A DNA stretch of 44,717 nt from Microvirga tunisiensis. Its GTDB lineage: Bacteria; Pseudomonadota; Alphaproteobacteria; Rhizobiales; Beijerinckiaceae. Below the pieces are notes generated by a model. That model saw only the letters and a program-made list of their open reading frames with translations, did no database searches and was not told the DNA's origin. The first letter of the stretch is position 1. Every line of letters starts with the position of its first letter. The translations under genes and the position numbers were made by a program. The stretch covers positions 1-44,717 of the forward strand of contig NZ_VOSK01000031.1 in NCBI RefSeq assembly GCF_009296175.1, in the 5' to 3' direction. This document shows positions 18,632 through 28,254 of the stretch, piece after piece.

Positions 18632-19687
18632 TCAAGATATTGCGTGTTGTGCTGACGTCGCCTGAGCAGCCGGCGTTGGAGCCCAACCGAGTTCCGGTGC
18701 GATCAGGGTCACAAAGTCAGACAGGATCTGCTGGTATTCGTCCTGCTCGAACTCATACGGCAGATCGAGGCGAAACTCACTGACATGCGGCAGGATGGGG
18801 TCGTTGAAGAGCCGTTCCAGTATTTCTTCCGAGGTCCCCACCAGATCGCGCGCGTACAATGTCCGCCGTTCTCCTTGCGGCGAGAGGGTGCGCTCGTAGC
18901 GACCGGCCGCGTATTCCGCATAGCGTTGGCGGGTAGACCGGTCGGCACTGTCGGTGGGGACGATGACGCGCCCAAGCGCAATCCGCCTCGCCCCGGTCGA
19001 CGACCGCCGGAATGTCTCGATCAGGCGCGACTGCGCCACGAAGAAATCATCGGTACCCTCACCGGAGATCACATTGCCGGTCAGAAGGTTGAGGCCAGCG
19101 CGTCCGGCCCATTCGGCCGAGGATTGCGACCCGCCGCCATACCAGATGCGGCTGATCAGCCCCTTGGCATGCGGCTGCAGGCGGGGACGCTGTGGCCCGA
19201 ACGGGGTTTTGATATGCGTCTCTTCATCGCCCAGAGGCTCACCTCTCAGGTTAGCGATGAAGCGGCTCACCCGCGCATGGGAGAAATCAAAAGCTTTCCA
19301 GTCGCCATCGAAAACCAGAGGCGCCATCAGATCAGCATGCGGCGGCCGCCCAGCACTGATGCCAATATTCAGGCGGCCGCGCGACAGGACGTCAACCGTG
19401 GACAGGTCCTCGGCCAGCCTAAAGGGGCTCTCGAAGCCGATCGGAATGACCGCGCTTCCAAGTTGTATGTGAGACGTGCGCTGTGTCGCCGCCGCCAGGA
19501 AAGCGCTTGCGGACGAGATTCCTGGCTCCAGATGCCGTTGACGGACCCAGGCGCTGTCGAAGCTCAAACGCTCGCCGAACTGAAGAAGCTGGAGCGTCTG
19601 CTCCAGCCCGTACAGCGGGTCATCGCTCGGGTAGTTTCCGGGAGTGAGGAAGCCGATTTGGCTGATGTTGAGCGAGGATGATGTCAT
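18632..19687 (-). CDS. Luciferase-like FMNH2-dependent monooxygenase
   Basis: A 351-residue bacterial-luciferase-family TIM barrel. Typical features are the N-terminal IGFLTPGNYPSDDPLYGLEQTLQLLQFGERLSFDSAWVR, the HIQLGSAVIPIGFESPFRLAEDLSTVDVLSRGRLNIGISAG core, and the FMN-phosphate region GLISRIWYGGGSQSSAEWAGRAGLNLL. Such enzymes use reduced FMN and oxygen to oxidise thioethers, sulfonates or related carbon-sulfur compounds, with FMNH2 from a separate reductase (here MsuE). It is intact, unlike the two monooxygenase genes near the operon start. Its substrate cannot be read from sequence. Confidence 0.85.
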   Translation of the reverse strand: MTSSSLNISQIGFLTPGNYPSDDPLYGLEQTLQLLQFGERLSFDSAWVRQRHLEPGISSASAFLAAATQRTSHIQLGSAVIPIGFESPFRLAEDLSTVDVLSRGRLNIGISAGRPPHADLMAPLVFDGDWKAFDFSHARVSRFIANLRGEPLGDEETHIKTPFGPQRPRLQPHAKGLISRIWYGGGSQSSAEWAGRAGLNLLTGNVISGEGTDDFFVAQSRLIETFRRSSTGARRIALGRVIVPTDSADRSTRQRYAEYAAGRYERTLSPQGERRTLYARDLVGTSEEILERLFNDPILPHVSEFRLDLPYEFEQDEYQQILSDFVTLIAPELGWAPTPAAQATSAQHAIS

Positions 19688-19752
19688 GGTTTCGCAGTAT
19701 CACGAGAAAAGACACCCGAGTCGCAGCAGCGCCGCAGCCCGAGGACGGACGA

Positions 19753-20694
19753 TCAGCTCTTGGGCAGGCCGGGCGGATTGGTTTGCGATTCCGGCAAGGC
19801 CTCTTCTGAAAGCTGCCAGCGGGCGAGCACCTTGGCGTACAGGCCGCGTTTGATCAGGTCGTTGGTCGCGAGCGTCAGCGCATCTGCAAGGCCCGAACCC
19901 TTACGGGTCGTGATCGCTACGTCCGAGCGTTCCGGCCAACCGGCCGACAGCGTGCCAACGCGTTTGATGTTCTTGTCGCGGGCCGCGATGTAGACGAGCT
20001 GCGCATGCGGCTGGACGATGACATCGACGCGACCGGAGCGCAGGGCGACGAGTCGGGCGGCCTCATCATCGTGATACTGCAGCTCGATCGGCTTCAGGCC
20101 GGCCTTGACGTTCTCGTCGCTCCACTTGAGCAGGATGCGCTCCTGGTTGGTGCTGGCGCTGACCGTGACGCGCAGACCCGCCGCGTCCTTTGGCTCCTTG
20201 ATCTCTTTAATCGGACTATCGGCCTTCACAAAGAAGCCATGCAGGCCCTGCCGGTAAGTCGAGAAATCGAACTTCTCCTTGCGCTGCTCGGTGACGCCGA
20301 CATTGGAAATCACCGCATCGTATTTGCCGGAGGTCAACCCGAGCGGCCAGTCCGCCCAGGCGACCGGAACAAGCTCCAGCTCCAGGCCGAGGCTGTCGGC
20401 GATGGCGAGCGCGTAGTCGGGATCGGCCCCGACCACGGTCTTGGCATCGGTGGCGTAGGTGGCGAGCGGCGGCCCGCCCGGAGAGACTGCGACCGTGAAC
20501 TTGCCAGGGGTGGCGAACTTGAAATCCTTCGGGATTGCAGCGGCCGCCGCCGGGTTCTTTTCCGCGCGGATGCGGCCCGGCTGGTCGGGTGAAAGATCAA
20601 AAATATCACCGGCGGCACTTGCATGCGAAAGACCCATGGCAGAGGCCATGAGGCTCGCGGCCAGCAAGCTGAAGGTTTTCGAGACTATGCTCAT
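19753..20694 (-). CDS. Amino-acid-type ABC transporter substrate-binding protein, copy 2
   Basis: A 313-residue periplasmic binding protein (SBP family 3). The signal peptide reads LLAASLMASAMGLSHASA. The mature part has the order FKFATPGKFTVAV, ATDAKTVVGADPDYALAIADSLGLELELVPV, GKYDAVISNVGVTEQRKEKFDFSTYRQ and ATNDLIKRGLY. It is a clear paralogue of the next upstream gene, down to a shared C-terminal tail ESQTNPPGLPK. It probably delivers an amino-acid-like sulfur compound to the permease-ATPase fusion. Two tandem binding proteins for one permease suggest two related ligands. Confidence 0.88.
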   Translation of the reverse strand: MSIVSKTFSLLAASLMASAMGLSHASAAGDIFDLSPDQPGRIRAEKNPAAAAAIPKDFKFATPGKFTVAVSPGGPPLATYATDAKTVVGADPDYALAIADSLGLELELVPVAWADWPLGLTSGKYDAVISNVGVTEQRKEKFDFSTYRQGLHGFFVKADSPIKEIKEPKDAAGLRVTVSASTNQERILLKWSDENVKAGLKPIELQYHDDEAARLVALRSGRVDVIVQPHAQLVYIAARDKNIKRVGTLSAGWPERSDVAITTRKGSGLADALTLATNDLIKRGLYAKVLARWQLSEEALPESQTNPPGLPKS

Positions 20695-20750
20695 GATGTT
20701 ATCCTGGGTTTGACAAAAGGACGCGGGCGCAGCGGCACGGGCAAAACGGG

Positions 20751-21689
20751 CTACTTCTTGGGCAGGCCGGGAGGATTGGTCTGTGATTCCGTGACCGCCT
20801 CAGCCGTGAGGTTCCAGCGCGCGAGAGTCTTGCCGTAGTTCCCGCTCTTGATCTGAGCATTGATGGCCGCCGTGATGGCATCTGCCAAGCCCGAACCCTT
20901 CCTGGTCGCTACGGCAATCTCGGCAGTGACTGGCCAACCGCCGGAGAAAGTACCAACCAGGCGCGTCTTGTTGCCTTGCGCTGCCCTGAATGCGGAGATG
21001 GCGTTTGGACCCAGGTAAGCGTCGGCGCGACCGGACTGCAGCGCCAGATCCTGCACCACCACATCGTCGTAGTATTGGATTTCGGCCGGCTTCAGTCCCT
21101 TGGCGATGTTCGCCTCGTTCCAGCGAAGCAGGATCTGCTCCTGGTTTGTGCTGGCGCCTACAATGACTTTGAGGCCTGCTACATCCTCGGGTTTGCTGAT
21201 GCTCTGGATCTTGCTGTCGTTGGCGACATAGAATCCCAGCAAATCCTTGCGATAGGTCGAGAAGTCGAGCTTTTCCTTACGCTGCTCGGTGACGGTAACG
21301 TTGTGAACCACCGCATCGAACCGTCCCGACGCAATGCCGAGCGGCCAGTCAGCCCAGGCGACCGGGACGAGTTCGAGCTGAAGGCCGAGACTATCCGCCA
21401 CGAGCTGGGCGACATCAGGCTCATTGCCGACCGGCGTTTTGGTGTCGGTCGCATACACGGCAAATGGCAGATTCCCCGGGACAGTGGCGACTGTCAGTTT
21501 GCCGGGCGTCGCGAATTTGTAGCCGGCCGGGATGAGCTTGATCGCGGCTTCAACTTTTTCAGCTCGGACGCGATTTTTCTGTTCCGGCGCAAGATCGACC
21601 TCCTGCGCATGGGCGAGGGCGCCGAAGAACCCCGAAAGCAACAGAAGGCCGCCGGTTGCGATGCGAAGAAGCCTGGACGGGGAGGACAT
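20751..21689 (-). CDS. Amino-acid-type ABC transporter substrate-binding protein, copy 1
   Basis: A 312-residue SBP family 3 protein. The signal peptide covers IATGGLLLLSGFFGALAHA. The binding domain shows YKFATPGKLTVATVPGNLPF, ATDTKTPVGNEPDVAQLVADSLGLQLELVPV, GRFDAVVHNVTVTEQRKEKLDFSTYRKD and ending WNLTAEAVTESQTNPPGLPKK. This branch includes cystine and S-substituted cysteine binders, which fits the acetyltransferase/deacetylase neighbours. The gene lies 29 bases downstream of the permease-ATPase fusion, so the two are probably translated from one message. Confidence 0.88.
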   Translation of the reverse strand: MSSPSRLLRIATGGLLLLSGFFGALAHAQEVDLAPEQKNRVRAEKVEAAIKLIPAGYKFATPGKLTVATVPGNLPFAVYATDTKTPVGNEPDVAQLVADSLGLQLELVPVAWADWPLGIASGRFDAVVHNVTVTEQRKEKLDFSTYRKDLLGFYVANDSKIQSISKPEDVAGLKVIVGASTNQEQILLRWNEANIAKGLKPAEIQYYDDVVVQDLALQSGRADAYLGPNAISAFRAAQGNKTRLVGTFSGGWPVTAEIAVATRKGSGLADAITAAINAQIKSGNYGKTLARWNLTAEAVTESQTNPPGLPKK

Positions 21690-21718
21690 GCTGGGTATTT
21701 CCTTGTGATGGGATGGTG

Positions 21719-23503
21719 TCAGAGGACTTTGGCGAGGAATCCGGCCGTGCGCGGATGTTCTGGCCTGCTGAAGACTTTTTCCGTCGTACCGGTTTCGAGA
21801 ATGCGGCCCTGCTCCATGAAGACGACCAGGTCGGACACTTCGCGTGCAAAGCCGATCTCGTGGGTGACGATGATCAGCGTCGTGCCGGAGCGGGCGAGCT
21901 CCTTGATGACATCGAGCACTTCGTTGACCAGTTCCGGGTCCAGCGCCGAGGTCGGCTCGTCGAACAGCAGAACCTTGGGTTTGAGCGCGAGGGCCCGCGC
22001 GATCGCGACGCGTTGCTGCTGGCCACCGGAAAGCTGGCGCGGATAGGCATGCGCCTTGTCGGAAAGGCCAATGCGGGCCAGAAGGCCGAGCGCTTCCGCA
22101 TCCGCTTGTTCACGCGGAATGCGACGCACCGCTACCGGCGCCTCAATGATGTTTTCCAGCACGGTGAGATGCGGGAAGAGATTGAAGTTCTGGAACACCA
22201 TGCCGACTTCGACGCGGCGCTTCAGGATGTCCTTCTCCTTAAGCTCATAGAGCGTCTCGCCATGCTGCCGGTAGCCGATCAGCTCGCCGTCGATGGCGAT
22301 AAAGCCGTCATCCACGCGTTCCAAATGGTTGATCGATCGAAGAAGCGTCGACTTGCCCGAACCTGACTGGCCGAGAATGGTGGTGACGCTACCGGCCGGA
22401 ATGGTGAGCGTGACATTGTCCAGAACCTTCAGGTGCCCAAAGCTCTTCGACACGCCGTGGATCGTCACCGCACCGCCGCGCGAACGCAGAGGCGCAATAG
22501 CGGTGCGGCGCTCAACTGGCCGGGCTGCCGTTTCCGCCGTCGGCGAGGGTGCGGCAGCCGGCCCGGCAAACCGGCGAAAGACGTTGGTGAACAACGAAGG
22601 CGGCGGATTGCGCAATGCGCCTCTGGCATAATGCCGCTCGATATGGCGCTGAATGAGGGAGAGCACCGTCAGGATGACCAGGTACCAGACGGTCGCGACC
22701 ATCAGAAGCGGAATCACTTCCAGGTTGCGGCGGTAGATGATCTGGATCGTATAGAACAGCTCGGGCAGTGCGAGGATATAGACCTGCGACGTGCCCTTGG
22801 CCAGCAGGATGATCTCGTTGAAGCCATTGGGGAGAATAGTCCGCATCGCCTGCGGCAGGACGATCCGCGAGAATTGGCGGCGGCGCGGCAGGCTCAAGGC
22901 GGCGGCGGCCTCCAATTGGCCCTGATCGACCGACAGAATCCCGCCTCGCACGATCTCCGAGGAAAAGGCGGCCGCATTCAGCGTCAGTCCCAGCACCGCC
23001 GCCGCGAAGGGCGTGATGAGCTGCGTCGTGCTCCAACTGAAGAAATTGATGCCCGTATAGGGAACGCCGACCGTGACCGTCTCATAAAGATAACCAAAAT
23101 TGTTGAGGATCAGCAGCAGCACGATCAGCGGGATCGAGCGAAAGATCCAGACATAAGTCCAGGAAACCCCGACCAAAAGCGGCGAGCGCGAAACGCGCGC
23201 CAGCGCCAGACCAGTGCCGAGCAGAAAACCCAAGAACGCGCCCAGGAAGGTAAGAAGCAGCGTCCGGCCAAGGCCAACCAGGACCGGCTCGGCGAAGAAC
23301 CATTCCGCGAAGACGTCCCAGCCCCAGCGCGGATTGGAGAACACCGAGTTCAGGATCGCGAAGATCACGATGAGCGCGAAAACGGTCCCAATGGTGCGTG
23401 CGGGATATTTCGCAGGGACGATCCGGTAATGAGCCTTGCTCCCGATGGCAGAATGCTCGGAAGAAGTAACGTCTACTTGCCTGATGGCTGACGTCAGAGT
23501 CAT
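21719..23503 (-). CDS. Polar amino-acid ABC transporter, permease fused to ATPase
   Basis: A 594-residue fusion. Residues ~40-290 are a HisM-type permease with an N-terminal helix ([19 protein letters not shown]), [29 protein letters not shown], and the loop [29 protein letters not shown] ~60-residue Pro/Ala linker leads to a HisP/GlnQ-type ATPase (~345-594) with [29 protein letters not shown] and VTHE. These parts are usually separate proteins. The fusion enforces one permease per ATPase and so likely works as a homodimer. With the two binding proteins it would import an amino-acid-like sulfur compound such as an S-substituted cysteine. Confidence 0.92.
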   Translation of the reverse strand: MTLTSAIRQVDVTSSEHSAIGSKAHYRIVPAKYPARTIGTVFALIVIFAILNSVFSNPRWGWDVFAEWFFAEPVLVGLGRTLLLTFLGAFLGFLLGTGLALARVSRSPLLVGVSWTYVWIFRSIPLIVLLLILNNFGYLYETVTVGVPYTGINFFSWSTTQLITPFAAAVLGLTLNAAAFSSEIVRGGILSVDQGQLEAAAALSLPRRRQFSRIVLPQAMRTILPNGFNEIILLAKGTSQVYILALPELFYTIQIIYRRNLEVIPLLMVATVWYLVILTVLSLIQRHIERHYARGALRNPPPSLFTNVFRRFAGPAAAPSPTAETAARPVERRTAIAPLRSRGGAVTIHGVSKSFGHLKVLDNVTLTIPAGSVTTILGQSGSGKSTLLRSINHLERVDDGFIAIDGELIGYRQHGETLYELKEKDILKRRVEVGMVFQNFNLFPHLTVLENIIEAPVAVRRIPREQADAEALGLLARIGLSDKAHAYPRQLSGGQQQRVAIARALALKPKVLLFDEPTSALDPELVNEVLDVIKELARSGTTLIIVTHEIGFAREVSDLVVFMEQGRILETGTTEKVFSRPEHPRTAGFLAKVL

Positions 23504-23532
23504 GGCTTGCGCCTCCGCACGTGATTGGACAG

Positions 23533-24078
23533 TCAGATTGCACCCTGAGGTGCCTCGGAACGCGCAGGTTCGCGCCTGCTGGCGAGAGTGACCACTTTCG
23601 GTAAAAGGTCCTTTTTGAAAGGAAGGATCTTGTAGATCTCAGGGTCCAAGTTCATATCGAAGAGCGGCGTATAACCCATGCTGAGATATAAGCCCTTCGC
23701 CTCAGGTTGGCGGAAGCCCGTGGTCAGGTAAATGCTGGTGTAGTGCTGGCGCAGGGCCTGGGCTTCCAGTTCCAGGACCACACGGCGCGCGAGCCCCTGT
23801 CGGCGATAATTCTCATGCGTCCAGATGCGCTTCAGATCGGCGGTATGTTCGTCGTAGCGTTTGAACGCACCGCCGGCGATAGCCATGCCGTTGCGCAGAA
23901 GCAGGACGAAGTTCCCTTCCGGAGGGGCAAGCAAGGCAGCCGGATACCGGCGCATCTCGGCACCCGGCTCATCACCGAAATAGGTGCCGTAACGGGTTGC
24001 ATATTCGTGCGTGAGCGCCTCGACCAGCGGACGTGAACGCTCATCGTCCGGCGAGGTATAGAGAAAGGTACCCGTCAT
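23533..24078 (-). CDS. GNAT-family N-acetyltransferase
   Basis: A 181-residue acetyltransferase. The acetyl-CoA binding motif is [17 protein letters not shown], preceded by the [13 protein letters not shown] strand and followed by [24 protein letters not shown], typical of amino-acid N-acetyltransferases. ATG 24078 is used; a longer upstream frame overlaps the deacetylase gene and is not protein-like. Placement between an M20 deacetylase and an amino-acid importer reproduces the acetylation/deacetylation pairing known from the Bacillus yxe/ytm S-(2-succino)cysteine operons. I therefore infer acetylation of an imported S-substituted cysteine before oxidative cleavage. Confidence 0.82.
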   Translation of the reverse strand: MTGTFLYTSPDDERSRPLVEALTHEYATRYGTYFGDEPGAEMRRYPAALLAPPEGNFVLLLRNGMAIAGGAFKRYDEHTADLKRIWTHENYRRQGLARRVVLELEAQALRQHYTSIYLTTGFRQPEAKGLYLSMGYTPLFDMNLDPEIYKILPFKKDLLPKVVTLASRREPARSEAPQGAI

Positions 24079-24092
24079 GGGATCGCTTCGGG

Positions 24093-25289
24093 TTACTGGA
24101 GGAAGGTGCCGGCAAGCCCAGTCCAAAAGGCGGCTGCCGGTGCCAGGATGGCGTCGTTGAAATCGTAGCGGGGACTGTGGAGGGCGGCACTGTCGCCGTT
24201 GCCCACGAACACGAAGGCACCGGGTCTGGCTTCCAGAAAGAAAGCGAAGTCCTCGCTTGCGGTGCGGGGCTGGAACAATTCGGCAATGCCGGCCGGCCCG
24301 AACTGGCCGAGGGCGACACGACGCGCGAACTGGGTCTCTCTCGGGTGGTTCATAACGGGGGGAAAGCCGCGCCGGTAATCGACTTCGGCCCGTGCACCGA
24401 AACTCTCCGCTTGCGCCCTCGCAAGCGCCGGGACGCGGATCTCCAGGAGGTTGCGGATTGCTGGCGTGAAACTGCGCAAGGTCAGCTTCATTTCCACGCT
24501 GTCCGGGATGATATTCGAGGCCGTGCCACCATGAATCGATCCCACGGTGACGACCGCCGCCTCCAGCGGGTCGACGCCGCGCGATACGATGCTCTGAAGC
24601 GCCGTAATCAGGGATGCTGTCGCGACGACCGGATCGATGGTTTCGTGCGGGGCGGCCCCATGTCCACCCTGCCCGATCACGGCGATGCGAGCCTGATCGA
24701 CGGCGGCCATAGCCGGTCCTTCGACAAACCCGAATTGCCCCGCAGCAAAGCCCGGCCAATTATGGAGGCCGAACACGGCATCGCAGGGGAACCGCTCGAA
24801 CAGACCCTCGGTGATCATGCGCCGCGCACCGGCACCAATCTCCTCGGCAGGCTGGAAAATCAGATGGAGCTCGCCCGAGAAATCGACATCGTCTGCCAGG
24901 GCCTTCGCGGCCGCGAGCAGGATGGCGGTATGGCCATCGTGCCCGCAGGCATGCATGATTTCCTCATGAGTGCTGGCGTAAGACAACCCTGTGGCCTCTT
25001 GGATTGGCAGGGCATCCATGTCGGCCCGGATCCCAAGCCGCTTCTCGCCGGATCCCCGCCTGAGGGCCCCGACGACTCCAGTGCCGGCGAAGCCTCGGGC
25101 CACCTCGTAGCCCCAGGAGGCGAGATGGTCGGCGACGAGCTCGCTCGTGCGCTTCTCCTTGAAGGCCAGTTCCGGGTGGCGGTGGAGATCGCGGCGGATG
25201 GCCACGAAGGGGTCAAGCTCTGCGTCTTCTCCTGCAACGGCAGCACCACGGGATCCCCAAGATGGGCCTGGATCAATCAGCAGGGTCAT
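24093..25289 (-). CDS. M20-family amidohydrolase / N-acyl-amino-acid deacetylase
   Basis: A 398-residue metal-dependent amidohydrolase. The catalytic region shows [12 protein letters not shown], the metal ligand [18 protein letters not shown] and [11 protein letters not shown]. The lid domain carries the [15 protein letters not shown] motif, and the C-terminal metal ligands are in FAFFLE. Members remove acyl groups from amino acids (hippurate, N-acetylcysteine, N-acetyl S-substituted cysteines). Its ATG overlaps the stop of the monooxygenase gene by 4 bases. By analogy with YxeP/SndA of Bacillus subtilis, it should deacetylate the N-acetylcysteine left after C-S cleavage; this assignment is contextual. 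Confidence 0.88.
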   Translation of the reverse strand: MTLLIDPGPSWGSRGAAVAGEDAELDPFVAIRRDLHRHPELAFKEKRTSELVADHLASWGYEVARGFAGTGVVGALRRGSGEKRLGIRADMDALPIQEATGLSYASTHEEIMHACGHDGHTAILLAAAKALADDVDFSGELHLIFQPAEEIGAGARRMITEGLFERFPCDAVFGLHNWPGFAAGQFGFVEGPAMAAVDQARIAVIGQGGHGAAPHETIDPVVATASLITALQSIVSRGVDPLEAAVVTVGSIHGGTASNIIPDSVEMKLTLRSFTPAIRNLLEIRVPALARAQAESFGARAEVDYRRGFPPVMNHPRETQFARRVALGQFGPAGIAELFQPRTASEDFAFFLEARPGAFVFVGNGDSAALHSPRYDFNDAILAPAAAFWTGLAGTFLQ

Positions 25290-26447
25290 GAGGCCACCGC
25301 TTCGTGCGGAGCGGCGTCGCTCTCCGCATAGCGGCTCTCCCGGAAGGGCAACCCGAGATGATCGCGCAAGGTCTGTCCTGTGAGCGTGCGCTCATAGACG
25401 CCTCGCTCCTCAAGAACTGGGATGACATAGCGGACAAAGTCGTCTAGCCCCTCCGCAATGACGGGGAAGCCCAGGATGAAACCGTCGGCGGCCCTCTCGT
25501 CGACCCTTCGGATGATTTCGTCCGCAATCTTATCCGGAGTGCCGATGAAATCCGTCCGAGGTGTCGCGGCATTCAGGGCGACCTCCCGCAAGGTGAAACC
25601 GTTTGCGCGGGCTTCCGCCTTGATACGGTCAGTGGTCGAGCGGAAGCTGTTACGGCCGATGTCGCCGAGATCGGGGAACGGCGCGTCAAGCGGGTAAACA
25701 CTGAAATCGTGATGGTCGAAATAGCGGCCGAGATAAAGAAGGGCCTCATCGATCGTGACGAGATCCCGGATCGCGCGGTACTTCGCCTCGGCCTCGGTTT
25801 GCGTCGCGCCCACGATCGGTCCAATTCCGGGGAAAATCTGCACGTCATCCGCCTGCCGACCATGCGCCACAGCGCTTGCCCGCATCTGACGCCGAAACAA
25901 CTTTGCCTCTTCCAGGTTCGTATTGTTCGTGAAGACGGCATCCGCATGCCGCCCGGCAAGGCTTATGCCTGCGTCGGACGATCCCGCCTGAAAGATCACA
26001 GGCTGTCCTTGTGGCGAGCGAGCGATGTTGAGCGGCCCTTCGACCGAGAAGAAGCGGCCCTTGTGGCCGAGCGTTTGAAGCTTCGTTTTGTCAAAGAACA
26101 CGCCCGTGGCGCGATCCCGCACGAAGGCATCGTCGTCCCACGAGTCCCACAGGCCCTTGGTGACATTGAGGTATTCGTCGGCAATCTCATAGCGCAGGGC
26201 GTGCTCAGGGTGTGGCCGGCTGTAGTTGAGGCCGGAGCCTTCCAGCGGCGACGTGACCGCGTTCCAGCCGGCACGGCCCCCGCTGATGAGATCGAGCGAG
26301 GCAAACTGCCGGGCAATGGTGAAGGGATCGCTGTAGGAGGTGGAGACCGTGCCGACGAGGCCGACCTGGGAGGTCACCGCCGCCAGCGCCGAGAGCACGG
26401 AGATCGGCTCGAAACGGTTGAGGAAGTGCGGGATCGATTTCTCATTA

Positions 26448-27592
26448 AGTAGGTCGCCATAAGTCTTGCAACGCGAGAGCTGCGGGTGTTTTCTGGGGAG
26501 CATGCAACGACATGATCACTCTCCCGGGACGGGGCTCGACGAGGCGGATCGCAAGCGGCTGGCCGCCGCGCTGGCTGGCGCCCGTGAGGCCCGTGTGTAT
26601 CGCCGCCTCGAAGCGCTGCTGCTGGTGGCCGAGAGGCAGTCCGTCGCCGAGGCGGCCCGCCGCTGCCGCGTCAACCGCTCCAGCGTCCACCGCTGGCTGG
26701 CGCAGTACAGGGCCGAGCATGAGGCCACCACGCTCCTCGACCGGCCGCGCAGCGGGCGTCCTCGCCTCCATCGCCCGCTCACACCACGGCGGCTGGCCGC
26801 AGCCCTGGCACGCGATCCGCGCCGCTGCGGCTACCAGGCCACGAGCTGGACGGTGCCGCTGCTGGCGCACGACCTGGCCGCGAAGGGGATCATGGTCAGC
26901 CCCCGGACGCTGCGGCGCCGGCTGCACGAGGCAGGCTATCGCTGGAAGCGCCCGCGCTATGTCTATGTCGAGCGCGCGGCTCATCTGGCGCAGAAAAAGG
27001 GGGCGTCATCCGGCGTCTGAAGGCGGGCTGGCACAGGGGCGATCGGCTGCTGTGCCTCGACTGGTCGTTGTTGCGGCTGTTTCCGCCGCTGCGCGCGACC
27101 TGGGCGCTCAAGGGCAGGCAGGCGGTTGTTCCGATCACCGGCCGCAATGCCAAACGGGTGCTGTTTGGGGCCATCGACCTGCGATCGGCGCGCCGCGTGG
27201 TGCTGGTCCGCAACCACGCCGGTCAGGCCGACGCTCAGGCGTTCCTGCGCGCGTTGCGGCGCCGCTACCGCGGCCCCGGCTGGCTCTGGCTGCTGAGCGA
27301 CCGGGCCAGCGCCCACACCGCCCCGCAAACCCAGGCACTGGCCACGCGGCTGCGCATCCGCTTCGTGTGGTTGCCTCGGCAGGCGCCCGAATTGAGCCCG
27401 ATGGATCAGCTCTGGCGCGAGCTCAAGCGACTCATCGCCGCCAACCGGCAGGCTGCGTCCATCGATGCTCTGGCCGCTGATGCCGCGGCTTGGGTTCTGA
27501 CGCTGACGCCGCAACAGGCGTGTCGCAAGGCTGGCATGATGTCCAAGCGCTTCTGGCTCAGAAAGCTGGTGCAGAACTTTTGGCGACCTACT
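26448..27592 (+). mobile_element. Complete IS630-family insertion sequence
   Basis: A 1145-bp element flanked by the TA dinucleotides at 26446-26447 and 27593-27594, the target duplication of IS630/Tc1-mariner elements. The termini are inverted (AGTAGGTCGCCA at both ends). It carries a two-frame transposase. It is inserted in the opposite orientation to the monooxygenase gene it splits, and the host sequence on both sides joins perfectly, so the insertion is recent. Confidence 0.93.
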
Positions 27593-27595
27593 TAA
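26502..27595 (+). CDS. IS630-family transposase, two frames joined by a -1 frameshift
   Basis: The first frame (26502-27020) encodes the helix-turn-helix part ([43 protein letters not shown]). The second frame (to 27595) encodes the DDE catalytic part, with aspartate in [21 protein letters not shown], and the glutamate region [14 protein letters not shown]. Between them lies A-AAG-GGG within CAGAAAAAGGGGGC (about 26991-27004), a canonical slippery heptamer for -1 frameshifting, so a fusion product is expected. The TAA stop uses the TA of the target duplication plus one host base, so the element carries no stop of its own. The exact start is uncertain. Confidence 0.85.
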
Positions 27596-27794
27596 TATAG
27601 AGCCCGTCGGCAACGAACGCGAAAGCGATACCGTTCGCTTCTGCTGTCAGGGCCGTTGTGCGGTAAAAACCGAAGTTGACGCTCGCGTCGGCGGGGCCGC
27701 TCGGATGCCGCCACGAGTTCATGTGACCGCCCGGCCCCTGTAGCATGATACCGAGTTTGATGTGATTGCGGGACATGGAGATCTCCTTGCGAGG

Positions 27795-28001
27795 TCAGGC
27801 CGCTGCGGGTGCGTCGGCGGCGAGAAGCTCCGGCCTGGAACTGCCGAGGCCTGAGAAACCGTGATGCTCCGTGACCGAGAACCGGTGACAGCCGAGCGCT
27901 TCCGCACTGCGCGCGAAGTCCACCGTTCGCGCGAGCGCGATTTCGGCAACGTCGCCGGGGGCAAGAGGGCTCTTGTCGAGCAGGCCGAGGCGATAAGTCA
28001 T
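27795..28001 (-). pseudogene. Luciferase-like monooxygenase, internally deleted remnant
   Basis: The gene opens like a normal ~350-residue luciferase-family monooxygenase (MTYRLGLLDKSPLAPGD, LARTVDFARSAEALGCHRF, VTEHHGFSGLGSSRPELLAA), then ends after DAPAAA and a stop, for 68 residues in all. The beginning is well preserved, and the spacing to the next gene (19 bases with its RBS) is natural. An in-frame internal deletion joining the N-terminus to the last residues therefore explains it best. A truncated reading frame would lack the FMN site and be inactive. Confidence 0.7.
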
Positions 28002-28254
28002 CGGGCGGATACCACAGGGCTCAAGTGACGATCATTCGATGTTCGGCTGGTCACTTTGCGGCGCGGGCAGCGCGAAGCACGGGTTTGGTCTCGGCCGCAT
28101 GTTTCGAGAGGAGACTCGCGAGCTCGTTCGCCGCATCGGACAATCGCGTGCGGATACCCGTGTCGGTCAGGACATAACCTGCGCCGTCGTCGGTTGCTGC
28201 GAAGTCACCGTCGGACGCATAGACGGCTGTCGGAATGGTAAGGGCGGCAAAGAA

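Larger units (their letters stand above)
25286..27776 (-). pseudogene. NtaA/DszA-type FMNH2-dependent monooxygenase, interrupted by IS630
   Basis: The N-terminal part (27776-27595: [28 protein letters not shown]) and the main body (26445-25286, beginning [20 protein letters not shown]) are separated by an IS630 insertion. Removing the element and one TA copy restores a continuous 447-residue frame across DGLYI-NEKSI. Family features include [48 protein letters not shown] and [21 protein letters not shown]. This branch (NtaA, SnaA, DszA, Bacillus YxeK/YtnJ) oxidises thioethers and nitrilo-compounds using FMNH2. It is probably the C-S cleaving step of the pathway, inactive in this copy. The RBS AAGGAGA precedes the start. 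Confidence 0.9.

Noticed and set aside
22433..23491. Long plus-strand ORF opposite the permease-ATPase fusion
   Set aside because: An antisense shadow in high-GC DNA; its sequence is charged low-complexity with no motif.
28021..28045. Fourth TetR operator (GTGACGATCATTCGATG)
   Set aside because: It shares only the central GATCATT with the three sites and lacks the TTATG/CATAA arms.
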